The notes: generated by a model from the sequence alone, not told the origin. Shown: positions 8,484-15,406, numbered from the stretch's first letter. The stretch: DNA of 15,805 bases from Prevotella sp. UBA7594 (GCA_002490315.1 DLKG01000007.1:1-15805), one strand, 5' to 3'. A program made the numbers and translations.

Positions 8484-9521
8484 TTATAAATTCACTTTCA
8501 GATAGTTGCCTATCATCGTGAGCGCTCCGGCGAGTGCTGCGAAAGGCATTAATTCAAGCGTGCAAAAGTACAAAAAATTTTGCAGAAAACCGCCTTTGTG
8601 TCTGAAAAATATGATGTACGACTTGTAGAGCGAGAGCAGCTTGAAGAGTAGTATGACGGCTGTCGTGCAGACCAGCGTTGTCTCTACGGGCATCTCGAAG
8701 TAGGCCTGGAGCATCACGACCGGGAAGACGCACACTCCTTCCATGGCGAGGAAGAAGAGATAGGACTTTATCCAGAATTCGTTTTGTCTTCTGTCGAAGA
8801 ACACCCATCCCGTGAGCCAGTAAAGCAGCGCCTTTACGAGCATATAGCCAAGAATGGTGAGGGCGAAGACGCCGATCACCTGGTATTGGTCGATGACGAA
8901 CGTGTCGGTGACGTGGAGCTGCACGTAGAAGAAGTAGACCAGGGCGAAGAGCAGGCAGCTCTGCAGCACGAGGAAGAACTGGAAGCGAAGCTCGTCGGAC
9001 GTCTCCGTGACGGCTGTCAGCTTCTCGCTCAGGGGCGGGCGGAAGAATTCCTTCGCTTGGCGGAGGATGAAGTGGCGCGACTTGGCGTAGGCTATCATGG
9101 CGAGCACGAAGCACACGAGCAGCAGCAATGTGATGACGTTGTCGCGGGCGATGCTGTAGGGCACGGGGTCGCCTGCGACGCCGAGACGTCCTCCGAAGAG
9201 GTCGGGATTGAAGAAAGGCTTGCCCGTGAAGTAGGACTCGCGGTAGTACTTCGGCATGTTCACGTCACGCCAGTTCCTGCCCGCGGGTTGTCCGGGCAGG
9301 TGTAGCGTGTCGGGTTGCTGGCTCCATGCGATGTCCGAGGGCTTGATGTTGGCCTGGATGGCGGAGTCCTGCTGCTCGGGCGTGGCGTTCTTGGGCAGCC
9401 AGCTGAGCACTTCGTGTGGCGAGGGTTGCCGGTGCTGCCGTTGCTGCACGGCGGCGCTGACGGGCAGTCCGTCCTCGCCGAGAACGATTTCTTCGGTGTG
9501 TATGGAGTCAGTTGTGTTCAT
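8484..9521 (-). CDS. DUF4271 multi-pass membrane protein
   Basis: A 345-residue protein with about six predicted membrane segments (roughly 127-147, 180-202, 213-240, 251-273, 278-298 and 314-338), in the position and form of the DUF4271 family of Bacteroidetes. Residues 1-125 are hydrophilic, Gln/Pro/His-rich and probably disordered on one side of the membrane, ending in a YYRESYFTGKPFF stretch that looks ordered. The C-terminal half has the FFDRRQNEFW and SLYKSYIIFFRHKGG segments between helices. No enzyme motif is visible and its function is unknown to me. It starts 21 bp after metK and ends 49 bp before hemD, consistent with one transcript. A link to HemD by co-occurrence is inference. 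Confidence 0.85.
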   Translation of the reverse strand: MNTTDSIHTEEIVLGEDGLPVSAAVQQRQHRQPSPHEVLSWLPKNATPEQQDSAIQANIKPSDIAWSQQPDTLHLPGQPAGRNWRDVNMPKYYRESYFTGKPFFNPDLFGGRLGVAGDPVPYSIARDNVITLLLLVCFVLAMIAYAKSRHFILRQAKEFFRPPLSEKLTAVTETSDELRFQFFLVLQSCLLFALVYFFYVQLHVTDTFVIDQYQVIGVFALTILGYMLVKALLYWLTGWVFFDRRQNEFWIKSYLFFLAMEGVCVFPVVMLQAYFEMPVETTLVCTTAVILLFKLLSLYKSYIIFFRHKGGFLQNFLYFCTLELMPFAALAGALTMIGNYLKVNL

Positions 9522-9542
9522 AAATCGTCAGATGTGTATTTT

Positions 9543-10802
9543 TTAGAGTCCGAACTCGCGGCGGATGTCGTCCACGCGGTCGAGTTTCTCCCATGTGAAG
9601 AGTTCCACCTTCATGGTCTTCGTCTCGTGATAGCGTGAGGTGAAGGTCTTCTCCACGATTTCGTTCTTTCTTCCCATGTGGCCGTAGGCAGCTGTCTCGC
9701 GGTAGATGGGCTGGCGGAGCTTGAGGGTGCGCTCGATGGCTTTCGGGCGGAGATCGAAGAGTTTCTCAATCTTCTTTGCTATCTCGCCGTCGCTCATGTT
9801 GACGCGTGAGCGTCCGTAGGTGTTCACGTAGATGTTGACAGGCTCTGCGACGCCGATGGCGTAGCTCACCTGCACGAGCATCTCATCGGCTACGCCGGCT
9901 GCCACCATGTTCTTGGCGATGTGGCGTGTGGCGTAGGCTGCCGAGCGGTCCACCTTCGAGGGGTCTTTGCCGGAGAATGCTCCGCCGCCGTGAGCGCCCT
10001 TGCCGCCGTAGGTGTCGACGATGATCTTGCGTCCGGTCAGTCCGGTGTCGCCGTGGGGGCCACCGATAACGAACTTGCCCGTCGGGTTGACGAAGTACTT
10101 GATGTCGTCGCCAAAGAGGGCGAGCACCTTGTCGCTGTGTATCTGCGCCTTGACGCGCGGCATGAGGATGTTGATGACGTCGTCCTTTATTTTGGCGAGC
10201 ATACGCTCGTCGTCAGTGTCGAACTCGTCGTGCTGCGTGCTGACAACGATGGTGTCGATGCGCTGCGGGATGCCCTCCTCGGAGTACTCCACGGTCACCT
10301 GACTCTTTGAGTCGGGGCGCAGGTAGGTCATCTGCTTGCCCTCCTTGCGAATGTCGGCGAGAACGCGCATGATGAGTTGTGCGAGGTCGAGAGTAACGGG
10401 CATGTAGTTCTCCGTCTCGTTGGTGGCATAGCCAAACATCATGCCTTGGTCGCCGGCTCCCTGCTCTTCCTCATCGGCGCGGCTGACGCCGCGGTTGATG
10501 TCGTCGCTCTGCTCGTGGATGGCTGTGAGAACGCCGCAGGAGTTGCCGTCAAACTGGTACTCCGACTTGTTGTAGCCAATCTGGTTGATGGTCTTGCGTG
10601 CGATGGTCTGGAGGTCGATGTAGGCTTCCGAGCGCACTTCGCCCATGATAATCACCTGGCCTGTCGTGACGAACGACTCAATGGCGCAATGCGCGTGCTC
10701 GTCGTAGGCGAGGAATTGGTCTACTAAGGCGTCTGAAATCTGGTCGGCGACTTTGTCGGGATGACCTTCTGATACTGATTCGGATGAAAAAAGATAATTC
10801 AT
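9543..10802 (-). CDS. metK: S-adenosylmethionine synthetase
   Basis: A 419-residue MetK that makes SAM from methionine and ATP in the cytoplasm. Diagnostic segments: FSSESVSEGHPDKVADQ (5-21), GAGDQGMMFGYA (115-126), GGPHGDTGLTGRKI (247-260) and GGGAFSGKDPSKVDRS (272-287), with all the ATP- and Mg-binding signatures in place. It is longer than the 384 residues of the E. coli enzyme, as usual in this phylum. The frame opens at a TTG at 10811, but the ATG at 10802 gives the family N-terminus MNYLFSSES. A 180-nt leader with a SAM-II-like riboswitch and a leader ORF precede it, implying feedback control by SAM. First gene of a block running through DUF4271, hemD, rnpA and yidD. Confidence 0.98.
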   Translation of the reverse strand: MNYLFSSESVSEGHPDKVADQISDALVDQFLAYDEHAHCAIESFVTTGQVIIMGEVRSEAYIDLQTIARKTINQIGYNKSEYQFDGNSCGVLTAIHEQSDDINRGVSRADEEEQGAGDQGMMFGYATNETENYMPVTLDLAQLIMRVLADIRKEGKQMTYLRPDSKSQVTVEYSEEGIPQRIDTIVVSTQHDEFDTDDERMLAKIKDDVINILMPRVKAQIHSDKVLALFGDDIKYFVNPTGKFVIGGPHGDTGLTGRKIIVDTYGGKGAHGGGAFSGKDPSKVDRSAAYATRHIAKNMVAAGVADEMLVQVSYAIGVAEPVNIYVNTYGRSRVNMSDGEIAKKIEKLFDLRPKAIERTLKLRQPIYRETAAYGHMGRKNEIVEKTFTSRYHETKTMKVELFTWEKLDRVDDIRREFGL

Positions 10803-10813
10803 TTTTTCCAATT

Positions 10814-10933
10814 TTAAAATTCTAATAAGTGGAAAAACACCAAATTACCGCTGTCCCTGCCCTTCATGTTCTTGCGTGTGTTATCCTTGCCGTGCATGGC
10901 TTGTCGGGGAACGGAACGTTGCAGTTTTAGCAT
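10814..10933 (-). CDS. Possible 39-residue leader ORF upstream of metK
   Basis: An open frame of 39 codons between the riboswitch and metK. The first ATG (10933-10931) lies inside the AATGCTAAAA signature of the riboswitch, after an A-run that would suit Bacteroidetes initiation. In-frame ATGs also occur at 10897 and 10867. The TAA (10816-10814) is 11 nt before the metK ATG. The peptide is basic in the middle (HGKDNTRKNMKGRDSG) and hydrophobic at the end (NLVFFHLLEF). It is not methionine-rich. It could be a translated leader coupling metK to riboswitch state, or a chance frame; I do not recognise a protein family. Confidence 0.35.
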   Translation of the reverse strand: MLKLQRSVPRQAMHGKDNTRKNMKGRDSGNLVFFHLLEF

Positions 10934-10970
10934 TTTTTAGTGTGGTTGCAAGCAGCCAAATTCTTCCACA
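10921..10970 (-). promoter_or_regulatory. SAM-II-like riboswitch in the metK leader
   Basis: About 20-25 nt after the expected start point, the - strand shows the SAM-II H-type pseudoknot layout. P1 is TGTGG (10970-10966) paired with CCACA (10945-10941). The 20-nt loop contains GAATTTGG and CTTGCA, matching the conserved GAUUU and UUGCA of the class, and the 3' part reads CTAAAAAATGCTAAAA, matching the conserved UAAA and GCUAAA. The TGC in this part can pair with GCA in the loop (P2a). The final GG usually pairing with a loop CC is not obvious; GC/GC is the best local alternative. Its place before metK supports SAM sensing. The match is from memory of the consensus and needs a covariance-model search. 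Confidence 0.7.
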
Positions 10971-10996
10971 AGGGTTATACTTTTTTAATTCGGATG

Positions 10997-11027
10997 CAAA
11001 GGTACTGCAATTTGCAGACTTGACAAA
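10997..11027 (-). promoter_or_regulatory. Promoter of metK
   Basis: On the - strand: TTTG (11027-11024), a 19-bp spacer, then TACCTTTG (11004-10997), a perfect consensus. The start point near 10990 gives a leader of about 188 nt carrying the riboswitch candidate. Confidence 0.88.
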
Positions 11028-11082
11028 ATTATTGGCAGTTTATTTTTGTATCCGCCATTTCGAGTGATGTCATGAAAGAAGC

Positions 11083-11190
11083 AATAACTGGGAGAGGGGG
11101 CGCCCTCGCCCCCGACATACAAAAGAGCCATTCCATTATAGGGACGACTATTCCTTATCGGGGGCGAGGGCGCCCCCTCTCCCAGTTATT
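11083..11190. repeat. Perfect 33-bp inverted repeat (108-bp palindromic element)
   Basis: The left arm (11083-11115, beginning AATAACTGGGAGAGGGGGCG) and the right arm (11158-11190, ending CCCCCTCTCCCAGTTATT) are exact reverse complements over 33 bp, separated by a 42-nt AT-richer centre. The arms are very GC-rich and each also contains a near-palindrome around GGGCGCCC, so each could fold alone. It lies between the rnc stop and the metK promoter. No T-run follows on either strand, so it is not a standard terminator. TGAAAG occurs near both ends but asymmetrically, so no clear target duplication. It resembles a non-coding mobile or repetitive palindrome. The 107 bp between it and rnc show nothing I can name. 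Confidence 0.9.
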
Positions 11191-11297
11191 TGAAAGTCAC
11201 CGTCGTGAATCGGAAGATTATGACCACGTAGTTCCAAAATCCGGATTAACCAGAACGTATTGGTCGGGCGTGACAATCCTCCTATTTATTGCGAGAT

Positions 11298-12413
11298 TTA
11301 CTCTTCGGCGAATGCCGCAGCCTCGGCGGCAGCAATGATGTCCTCGCGGCTTTGCTCCTTGGCGGAGATGTGGCTGAGGTCGAATTCCTTTGCCTCAAGG
11401 TTGAGGCTGGAGCTGTTGCCATCGGCAGCGGGCTTGCTGTCGGGGTGCTGTTCCTGCTGGTCGTCGGCAGGCTTGTCAGCGTCGTCGCGGTACATCGGTG
11501 AGCGGCGCTTGCGCTTGGCGCGCTTCAGAGTCTCTATGGCAGCTTCGGCATGAGCCTCCACCTCGGGGTTCTGTATGATGAAGTCGTCGGCGGTTTGCTC
11601 TGTCGAGGGCACGTTCTCCACGGGCTCTTCCTCCATCTTCGTGCGGTCGGTCTTGGCGGCGAAGACGCGGTCGATAAACTGCGGTTCGCGGCGCAACTTC
11701 TCAAGCGTCAGTTTGGAGGCGAGCTGCTGGCTCTCCTTCTTGCTGTAGCCGCTGCCCTCGCATCCGTCTACGCCCTCAAGCTTCACACGGTACTTGAAGA
11801 CGGGTGATCCCGTCTTGTCCTTCTCCTGCGTGATGACAGTGAAGTCTATGCGCACGCGGTTTTTCTGGCTCCATTCGATGAGCTTGCTCTTGAAGTTCAC
11901 TTCCTTGTAAGCAACCTTGTCGATGTTTATCATTTGTGCCAGTATGCGCTTGCGCATGAACTCCATGCAGGCGTTGTAGCCGCGGTCGAGATAGATAGCT
12001 CCGACGAGAGCCTCGAAGGCGTTGCCGCCCATGTAGGAGTTGTGCGACTGTGAGCGTCCGCTCGAGAGTATGAGCTGGTTGACGCCCATTTCCTGCGCGA
12101 GGCGGTTGAGCGTGTCGCGCTGCACGAGCTTGGAGCGCGTGTTGGTGAGAAATCCCTCGCGCTTGCCGGGAAAGTGGCGGTAGACGATGTCGCCTACGGT
12201 GGCGTCAAGGATGGCGTCGCCGAGAAATTCGAGGCGCTCATTGTTGACAGGCTTACCCTTGGCGTTGCGCTTGTACATGCTCTTGTGCATTAGCGCCAGC
12301 TTGTAGTAGCTGATGTCGTGGGGGTAGAAGCCGATGATTTGACGTAAAGACAAATAAAGCTCCTTGTCCTTGCGGAAAGGGAGCTTCATTCTGTCGATGA
12401 GATTACTCAGCAT
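11298..12413 (-). CDS. rnc: Ribonuclease III with long C-terminal extension
   Basis: A 371-residue RNase III, which cuts double-stranded RNA in rRNA and mRNA processing. The catalytic domain (about 20-165) carries the signature NERLEFLGDA (58-67) with Glu62 and Asp66, and Glu134 in NAFEALVGAIYLD. The position matching the E. coli metal ligand Asp114 is Asn131 here. A double-stranded-RNA-binding domain follows (about 172-242, SGYSKKESQQLASKLTLEKL). Residues 243-371 are an added tail: acidic and Ala-rich with a basic patch KRAKRKRR (297-304) and probably disordered; usual family length is 220-250. The ATG at 12413 overlaps the fabF end by 11 nt, implying translational coupling in the acpP-fabF-rnc operon. 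Confidence 0.96.
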   Translation of the reverse strand: MLSNLIDRMKLPFRKDKELYLSLRQIIGFYPHDISYYKLALMHKSMYKRNAKGKPVNNERLEFLGDAILDATVGDIVYRHFPGKREGFLTNTRSKLVQRDTLNRLAQEMGVNQLILSSGRSQSHNSYMGGNAFEALVGAIYLDRGYNACMEFMRKRILAQMINIDKVAYKEVNFKSKLIEWSQKNRVRIDFTVITQEKDKTGSPVFKYRVKLEGVDGCEGSGYSKKESQQLASKLTLEKLRREPQFIDRVFAAKTDRTKMEEEPVENVPSTEQTADDFIIQNPEVEAHAEAAIETLKRAKRKRRSPMYRDDADKPADDQQEQHPDSKPAADGNSSSLNLEAKEFDLSHISAKEQSREDIIAAAEAAAFAEE

Positions 12414-13665
12414 ATTTCTTGAATATTACGCAGGCATTGTGGCCTCCGAAACCGAATGTGTTGCTCAATGCGGCACGCACCTCGCGCTTCTGAGCCTTGT
12501 TGAAGGTGAAGTTGAGGTTGTAGTCGATTTCCGGATCCTTGTCGTCTTCCTCGTGGTTGATGGTAGGCGGAATGATGTCGTTCTTCACTGCAAGCACGGA
12601 GGCGAGAGCCTCTACTGCGCCTGCTGCGCCGAGCAAGTGGCCGGTCATTGACTTTGTTGAGCTGATGTTGAGCTTGTATGCTGCGTCGCCGAATACCTGC
12701 TTGATAGCCTTTGCCTCTGAGATGTCGCCCACGTGTGTTGATGTGCCGTGCACGTTGATGTAGTCGATCTCGTCGGGCTGCATTCCGGCATCCTCAAGTG
12801 CGTTCTGCATCACGAGGCAAGCACCGAGACCCTCCGGGTGGGAGGCTGTGATGTGGTGGGCGTCGGCGGACATGCCTGCGCCGACCATTTCGGCGTAGAT
12901 CTTAGCTCCGCGTGCCTTGGCGTGCTCGAGTTCCTCAAGGATGAGGCAGCCAGAGCCTTCGCCCATGATGAAGCCGTCGCGAGATGCGCTGAACGGGCGT
13001 GAAGCGTGTTCAGGGTCGTCGTTGCGTGTGGAAAGGGCGTGCATGGCGTTGAATCCGCCTACGCCGCTGGCTGTGATGGCAGCCTCTGCACCGCCGCTGA
13101 CGATGATGTTGGCTTTGCCGAGACGGATGAGGTTGAAGGCGTCGGCGAGGGCATTGGTAGATGATGCACATGCTGACGTTGTCGCATAGTTGGGACCGTG
13201 AAATCCGTACTTGATGGAGATCTGGCCTGCTGCTATGTCGGCGATCATCTTCGGAATGAAGAATGGATTGAATTTAGGAGCGTCGCCTTGGTGCTGTGCC
13301 CAATAGCCCACTTCTTCCTCGAAGGTCTTGATGCCGCCGATACCCACACCGAAGATAACGCCGATGCGGTTCTTGTCTTCCTCGTCAAGGTTCATGCCAG
13401 AGTTCTCCACTGCCTGCTGTGCGGCAATCAGGGCGAGCTGAGCATAGCGGTCCATCTTGCGGGCCTCCTTGCGGTCGATATAGTCGTTGACCTTCAGATT
13501 TTTTACCTCGCAGGCGAACTGAGTCTTGAACAGTGAAGCGTCGAATAATGTAATAGGTGCTGCGCCGCTTACGCCCGCAACAAGGTTGTTCCAGGTTTCC
13601 TCGGCGTTGTTACCCAACGGAGTAACGGCTCCGAGACCTGTCACTACTACTCTTTTTAATTCCAT
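12403..13665 (-). CDS. fabF: 3-oxoacyl-[acyl-carrier-protein] synthase II
   Basis: A 420-residue condensing enzyme that extends acyl-ACP with malonyl-ACP in fatty-acid synthesis. The catalytic triad is visible: Cys166 in TTSACASST, His306 in NVHGTSTHVGD and His343 in SMTGHLLGAAGA, with Lys338 just before. The N-terminus RVVVTGLGAVTPLGN and the closing NTFGFGGHNACVIFK are typical of FabF. Length is standard. It lies 126 bp after acpP, whose product is its substrate carrier, and overlaps rnc. The gap to acpP carries an inverted repeat but no clear promoter, so it likely shares the acpP transcript. Confidence 0.97.
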   Translation of the reverse strand: MELKRVVVTGLGAVTPLGNNAEETWNNLVAGVSGAAPITLFDASLFKTQFACEVKNLKVNDYIDRKEARKMDRYAQLALIAAQQAVENSGMNLDEEDKNRIGVIFGVGIGGIKTFEEEVGYWAQHQGDAPKFNPFFIPKMIADIAAGQISIKYGFHGPNYATTSACASSTNALADAFNLIRLGKANIIVSGGAEAAITASGVGGFNAMHALSTRNDDPEHASRPFSASRDGFIMGEGSGCLILEELEHAKARGAKIYAEMVGAGMSADAHHITASHPEGLGACLVMQNALEDAGMQPDEIDYINVHGTSTHVGDISEAKAIKQVFGDAAYKLNISSTKSMTGHLLGAAGAVEALASVLAVKNDIIPPTINHEEDDKDPEIDYNLNFTFNKAQKREVRAALSNTFGFGGHNACVIFKKYAE

Positions 13666-13696
13666 TTAGTAAAATTCAGTTCATGGTTGAAAAAAT

Positions 13697-13787
13697 GGTT
13701 TATGGTTTATGGCACAAGTGGAATTATAACGAACACGTTTGTAACTTGTTGGCCATATTGCGTACCATAAACTATAAACCATAAACC
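13697..13787. repeat. Inverted GGTTTAT repeats between acpP and fabF
   Basis: GGTTTATGGTTTATGG (13697-13712) is the reverse complement of CTATAAACCATAAACC (13772-13787) with one mismatch in 16. Both arms are themselves short tandem repeats (GGTTTAT / ATAAACC). The loop is 59 nt. No terminator-like T-run fits. It could be an intergenic repeat family or an mRNA stem that sets the acpP to fabF ratio. Confidence 0.7.
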
Positions 13788-13791
13788 TTAT

Positions 13792-14028
13792 TTATTTTGC
13801 GTTCTCCTCGATGTATGCGATAGCGTCGCCTACAGTGCCGATCTTCTCAGCCTTGTCGTCGGGGATAGAGATGCCGAACTCCTTCTCGAACTCCATGATG
13901 AGCTCTACAGTGTCGAGAGAGTCTGCGCCGAGGTCGTTGGTGAAGCTTGCTTCCGGCTTTACGTCGGCTTCGTCAACACCGAGTTTGTCAACGATGATAG
14001 CCTTTACTTTTGATTCGATTTCTGACAT
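13792..14028 (-). CDS. acpP: Acyl carrier protein
   Basis: A 78-residue acidic protein carrying growing acyl chains on a phosphopantetheine arm. The attachment site is Ser37 in the motif [11 protein letters not shown], and the four-helix pattern with an acidic helix II ([14 protein letters not shown]) is complete. The frame extends upstream to 14103, but the ATG at 14028 gives the normal N-terminus [17 protein letters not shown] and leaves a leader of about 45 nt from the promoter. First gene of acpP-fabF-rnc. The high ACP demand fits a strong promoter and possibly a processing or attenuation step in the repeat-bearing gap to fabF. Confidence 0.97.
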   Translation of the reverse strand: MSEIESKVKAIIVDKLGVDEADVKPEASFTNDLGADSLDTVELIMEFEKEFGISIPDDKAEKIGTVGDAIAYIEENAK

Positions 14029-14080
14029 AATTCTAATTTTTAAAATGTTTATAATATTGATTTCTAACCTAAAACGGGTG

Positions 14081-14112
14081 CAAAGGAACGAATTTTTATC
14101 CATATAGGCAAA
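14081..14112 (-). promoter_or_regulatory. Promoter of acpP
   Basis: On the - strand: TTTG (14112-14109), a 20-bp spacer, then TTCCTTTG (14088-14081), which differs from TAnnTTTG at one base. The position 53 bp before the acpP ATG supports it. Confidence 0.65.
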
Positions 14113-14139
14113 TATTTTTAGATAAAAAGCCGTTTCTTC

Positions 14140-14164
14140 TGCACAATAACCCCTTTATTGTGCA
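14140..14164. terminator. Hairpin after the MaoC-like gene
   Basis: TGCACAATA (14140-14148) and TATTGTGCA (14156-14164) form a perfect 9-bp stem with a 7-nt loop, 27 bp after the dehydratase stop. On the - strand no T-run follows at once, so termination would be weak; it separates this gene from the acpP promoter. Confidence 0.5.
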
Positions 14165-14191
14165 ACTTTTGAGCCTTTTTCTTTCCTCCTA

Positions 14192-14656
14192 TTACTCAAA
14201 ATGATAGAGGAAGGTGGCGATGCCTGTGAGTGCCTTCTTAGGTGAATCCTTGATTTCGATGGCGAATTTTATCTGTACCTTGGCGATGCCGCGGAGGTTC
14301 TCGATGGCGTAGAGGTCGGCGACGAGGCGGATGGATTCGCCCGACTTCACGGCCTGTCCGAACTTCATCTTGTCCATGCCGTAGTTGACGAGCATCTTCA
14401 CGTTGTTCACCTCCACAATCTGTGCCCAAAGGTAGGGCAGCATGGAGAGCGTGAGGTAGCCGTGGGCGATGGTGGTCTTGAAGGGACTCTCCTTGGCGGC
14501 GCGCTCCTGGTCGACGTGTATCCACTGATGGTCGAGGGTGGCGTCGGCGAAGAGGTTGATGCGGTCCTGCGTAAGTTCTACGTAGTCGGACACGCCGATG
14601 TTCTTGCCGAGAAGAGCGGCAAACTCATGATAACTGTTGATAACTACTTTACTCAT
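14192..14656 (-). CDS. MaoC/NodN-like dehydratase (hot-dog fold)
   Basis: A 154-residue single hot-dog protein of the MaoC-like, NodN-type branch. The hydratase motif is FADATLDHQWIHVD (36-49), in which Asp42 and His47 take the catalytic places of (R)-specific enoyl-CoA hydratases; AHGYLTLSMLPYL (64-76) follows as in the family. Members hydrate or dehydrate acyl-CoA or acyl-ACP thioesters, and the nearby acpP-fabF genes suggest a lipid role, but the substrate is not known from sequence. Length is normal and the ATG at 14656 gives a full domain. It lies 104 bp after ndk with no promoter that I can find, so it may be on the ndk transcript. Confidence 0.85.
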   Translation of the reverse strand: MSKVVINSYHEFAALLGKNIGVSDYVELTQDRINLFADATLDHQWIHVDQERAAKESPFKTTIAHGYLTLSMLPYLWAQIVEVNNVKMLVNYGMDKMKFGQAVKSGESIRLVADLYAIENLRGIAKVQIKFAIEIKDSPKKALTGIATFLYHFE

Positions 14657-14760
14657 TTCTTTATTTTCTTGTTCCTGTATATGTTTTTTGCGTAATATAT
14701 ATATTAATGTGTAATCAAGCCCTTATCAATGGTTGGCGGAGAGAGTCTGCCGCTCCGTTG

Positions 14761-15222
14761 TTAGTCGCCGTCGGGCGCGTAGAGGAAGTCGTGGAGTGGG
14801 TCGGGATAATCGAAGATCTCGCCTTCGCGGAAGAATCGCTTCATCTCTATCTCTGCCGTCTCCACGGAGTCGGAGGCGTGTATGATGTTCTCCTGTCCGC
14901 TCATGGAGAAGTCGCCGCGGATGGTGCCGGGCGCAGCCTTGCGTCCGTTCGTGGCGCCCACGATGTTGCGCACTACTGTCACGGCGCTGTTGCCCTCCAC
15001 GCACATTGCCACAACTGGTGCCGACTTCATCGATGCCGTCAGCCACGGGAAGAACGGGCGGTCTTTCAAGTGGGCGTAGTGCTCGTTGAGGATTGTGTCG
15101 TCGAGCTGCATCATCTTCATGCCCACAATGCGCAGACCCTTGCGCTCCAGGCGGTTGATAACTTCGCCGACCAAGCGGCGCTGAACTGTACACGGTTTCA
15201 GAAGAATTAATGTTTTCTCCAT
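14761..15222 (-). CDS. ndk: Nucleoside diphosphate kinase
   Basis: A 153-residue enzyme that moves the terminal phosphate from NTP to NDP through a phosphohistidine, balancing nucleotide pools. The N-terminus EKTLILLKP, the segment NIVGATNGRKAAPGTIRGDF and the active site NIIHASDSVETAEIE with His115 are all present; the family usually has HGSDS, here HASDS. The length is slightly above 140-150 owing to the loop and C-terminal end typical of Bacteroidetes. It has its own promoter and is followed by the MaoC-like gene. Confidence 0.96.
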   Translation of the reverse strand: MEKTLILLKPCTVQRRLVGEVINRLERKGLRIVGMKMMQLDDTILNEHYAHLKDRPFFPWLTASMKSAPVVAMCVEGNSAVTVVRNIVGATNGRKAAPGTIRGDFSMSGQENIIHASDSVETAEIEMKRFFREGEIFDYPDPLHDFLYAPDGD

Positions 15223-15279
15223 AGGATTCTAAGTTTTGGTTTATACGTTAGATTTTCTTGCGGGGGTGTTAAACTGCTG

Positions 15280-15310
15280 CAAAGTTACGCCTTTTTCTGT
15301 AATAATCGAA
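15280..15310 (-). promoter_or_regulatory. Promoter of ndk
   Basis: On the - strand: TTCG (15310-15307), a 19-bp spacer, then TAACTTTG (15287-15280), a full -7 match with one mismatch in the -33 box. The leader would be about 50 nt. Confidence 0.7.
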
Positions 15311-15369
15311 ACTTTAGGTCTTGACTTGTGTCAATTTGTTGAAATTTAATGAAAAATATTGTTTGAAAT

Positions 15370-15401
15370 CTTGCACATAAAAAAAGTTTTACTTACCTTT
15401 G
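15370..15401 (+). promoter_or_regulatory. Promoter of the right-end RNA
   Basis: TACCTTTG at 15394-15401 is an exact -7 box on +. CTTG at 15370-15373, 20 bp upstream, matches three of four -33 bases. It diverges from the ndk promoter about 60 bp away. Confidence 0.6.
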
Positions 15402-15406
15402 CAACG

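Noticed and set aside
10803..10811. TTG start for metK
   Set aside because: It would add only three residues (MEK) absent from the family N-terminus; the ATG at 10802 fits relatives.
11041..11048. TATTTTTG on + as a promoter
   Set aside because: The spacing to the nearest upstream TTTG is 26 bp and there is no downstream + gene.
11072..11338. An 88-codon + frame spanning the 33-bp palindrome
   Set aside because: It runs through both arms of the inverted repeat and into the 3' end of rnc, and has no protein-like pattern.
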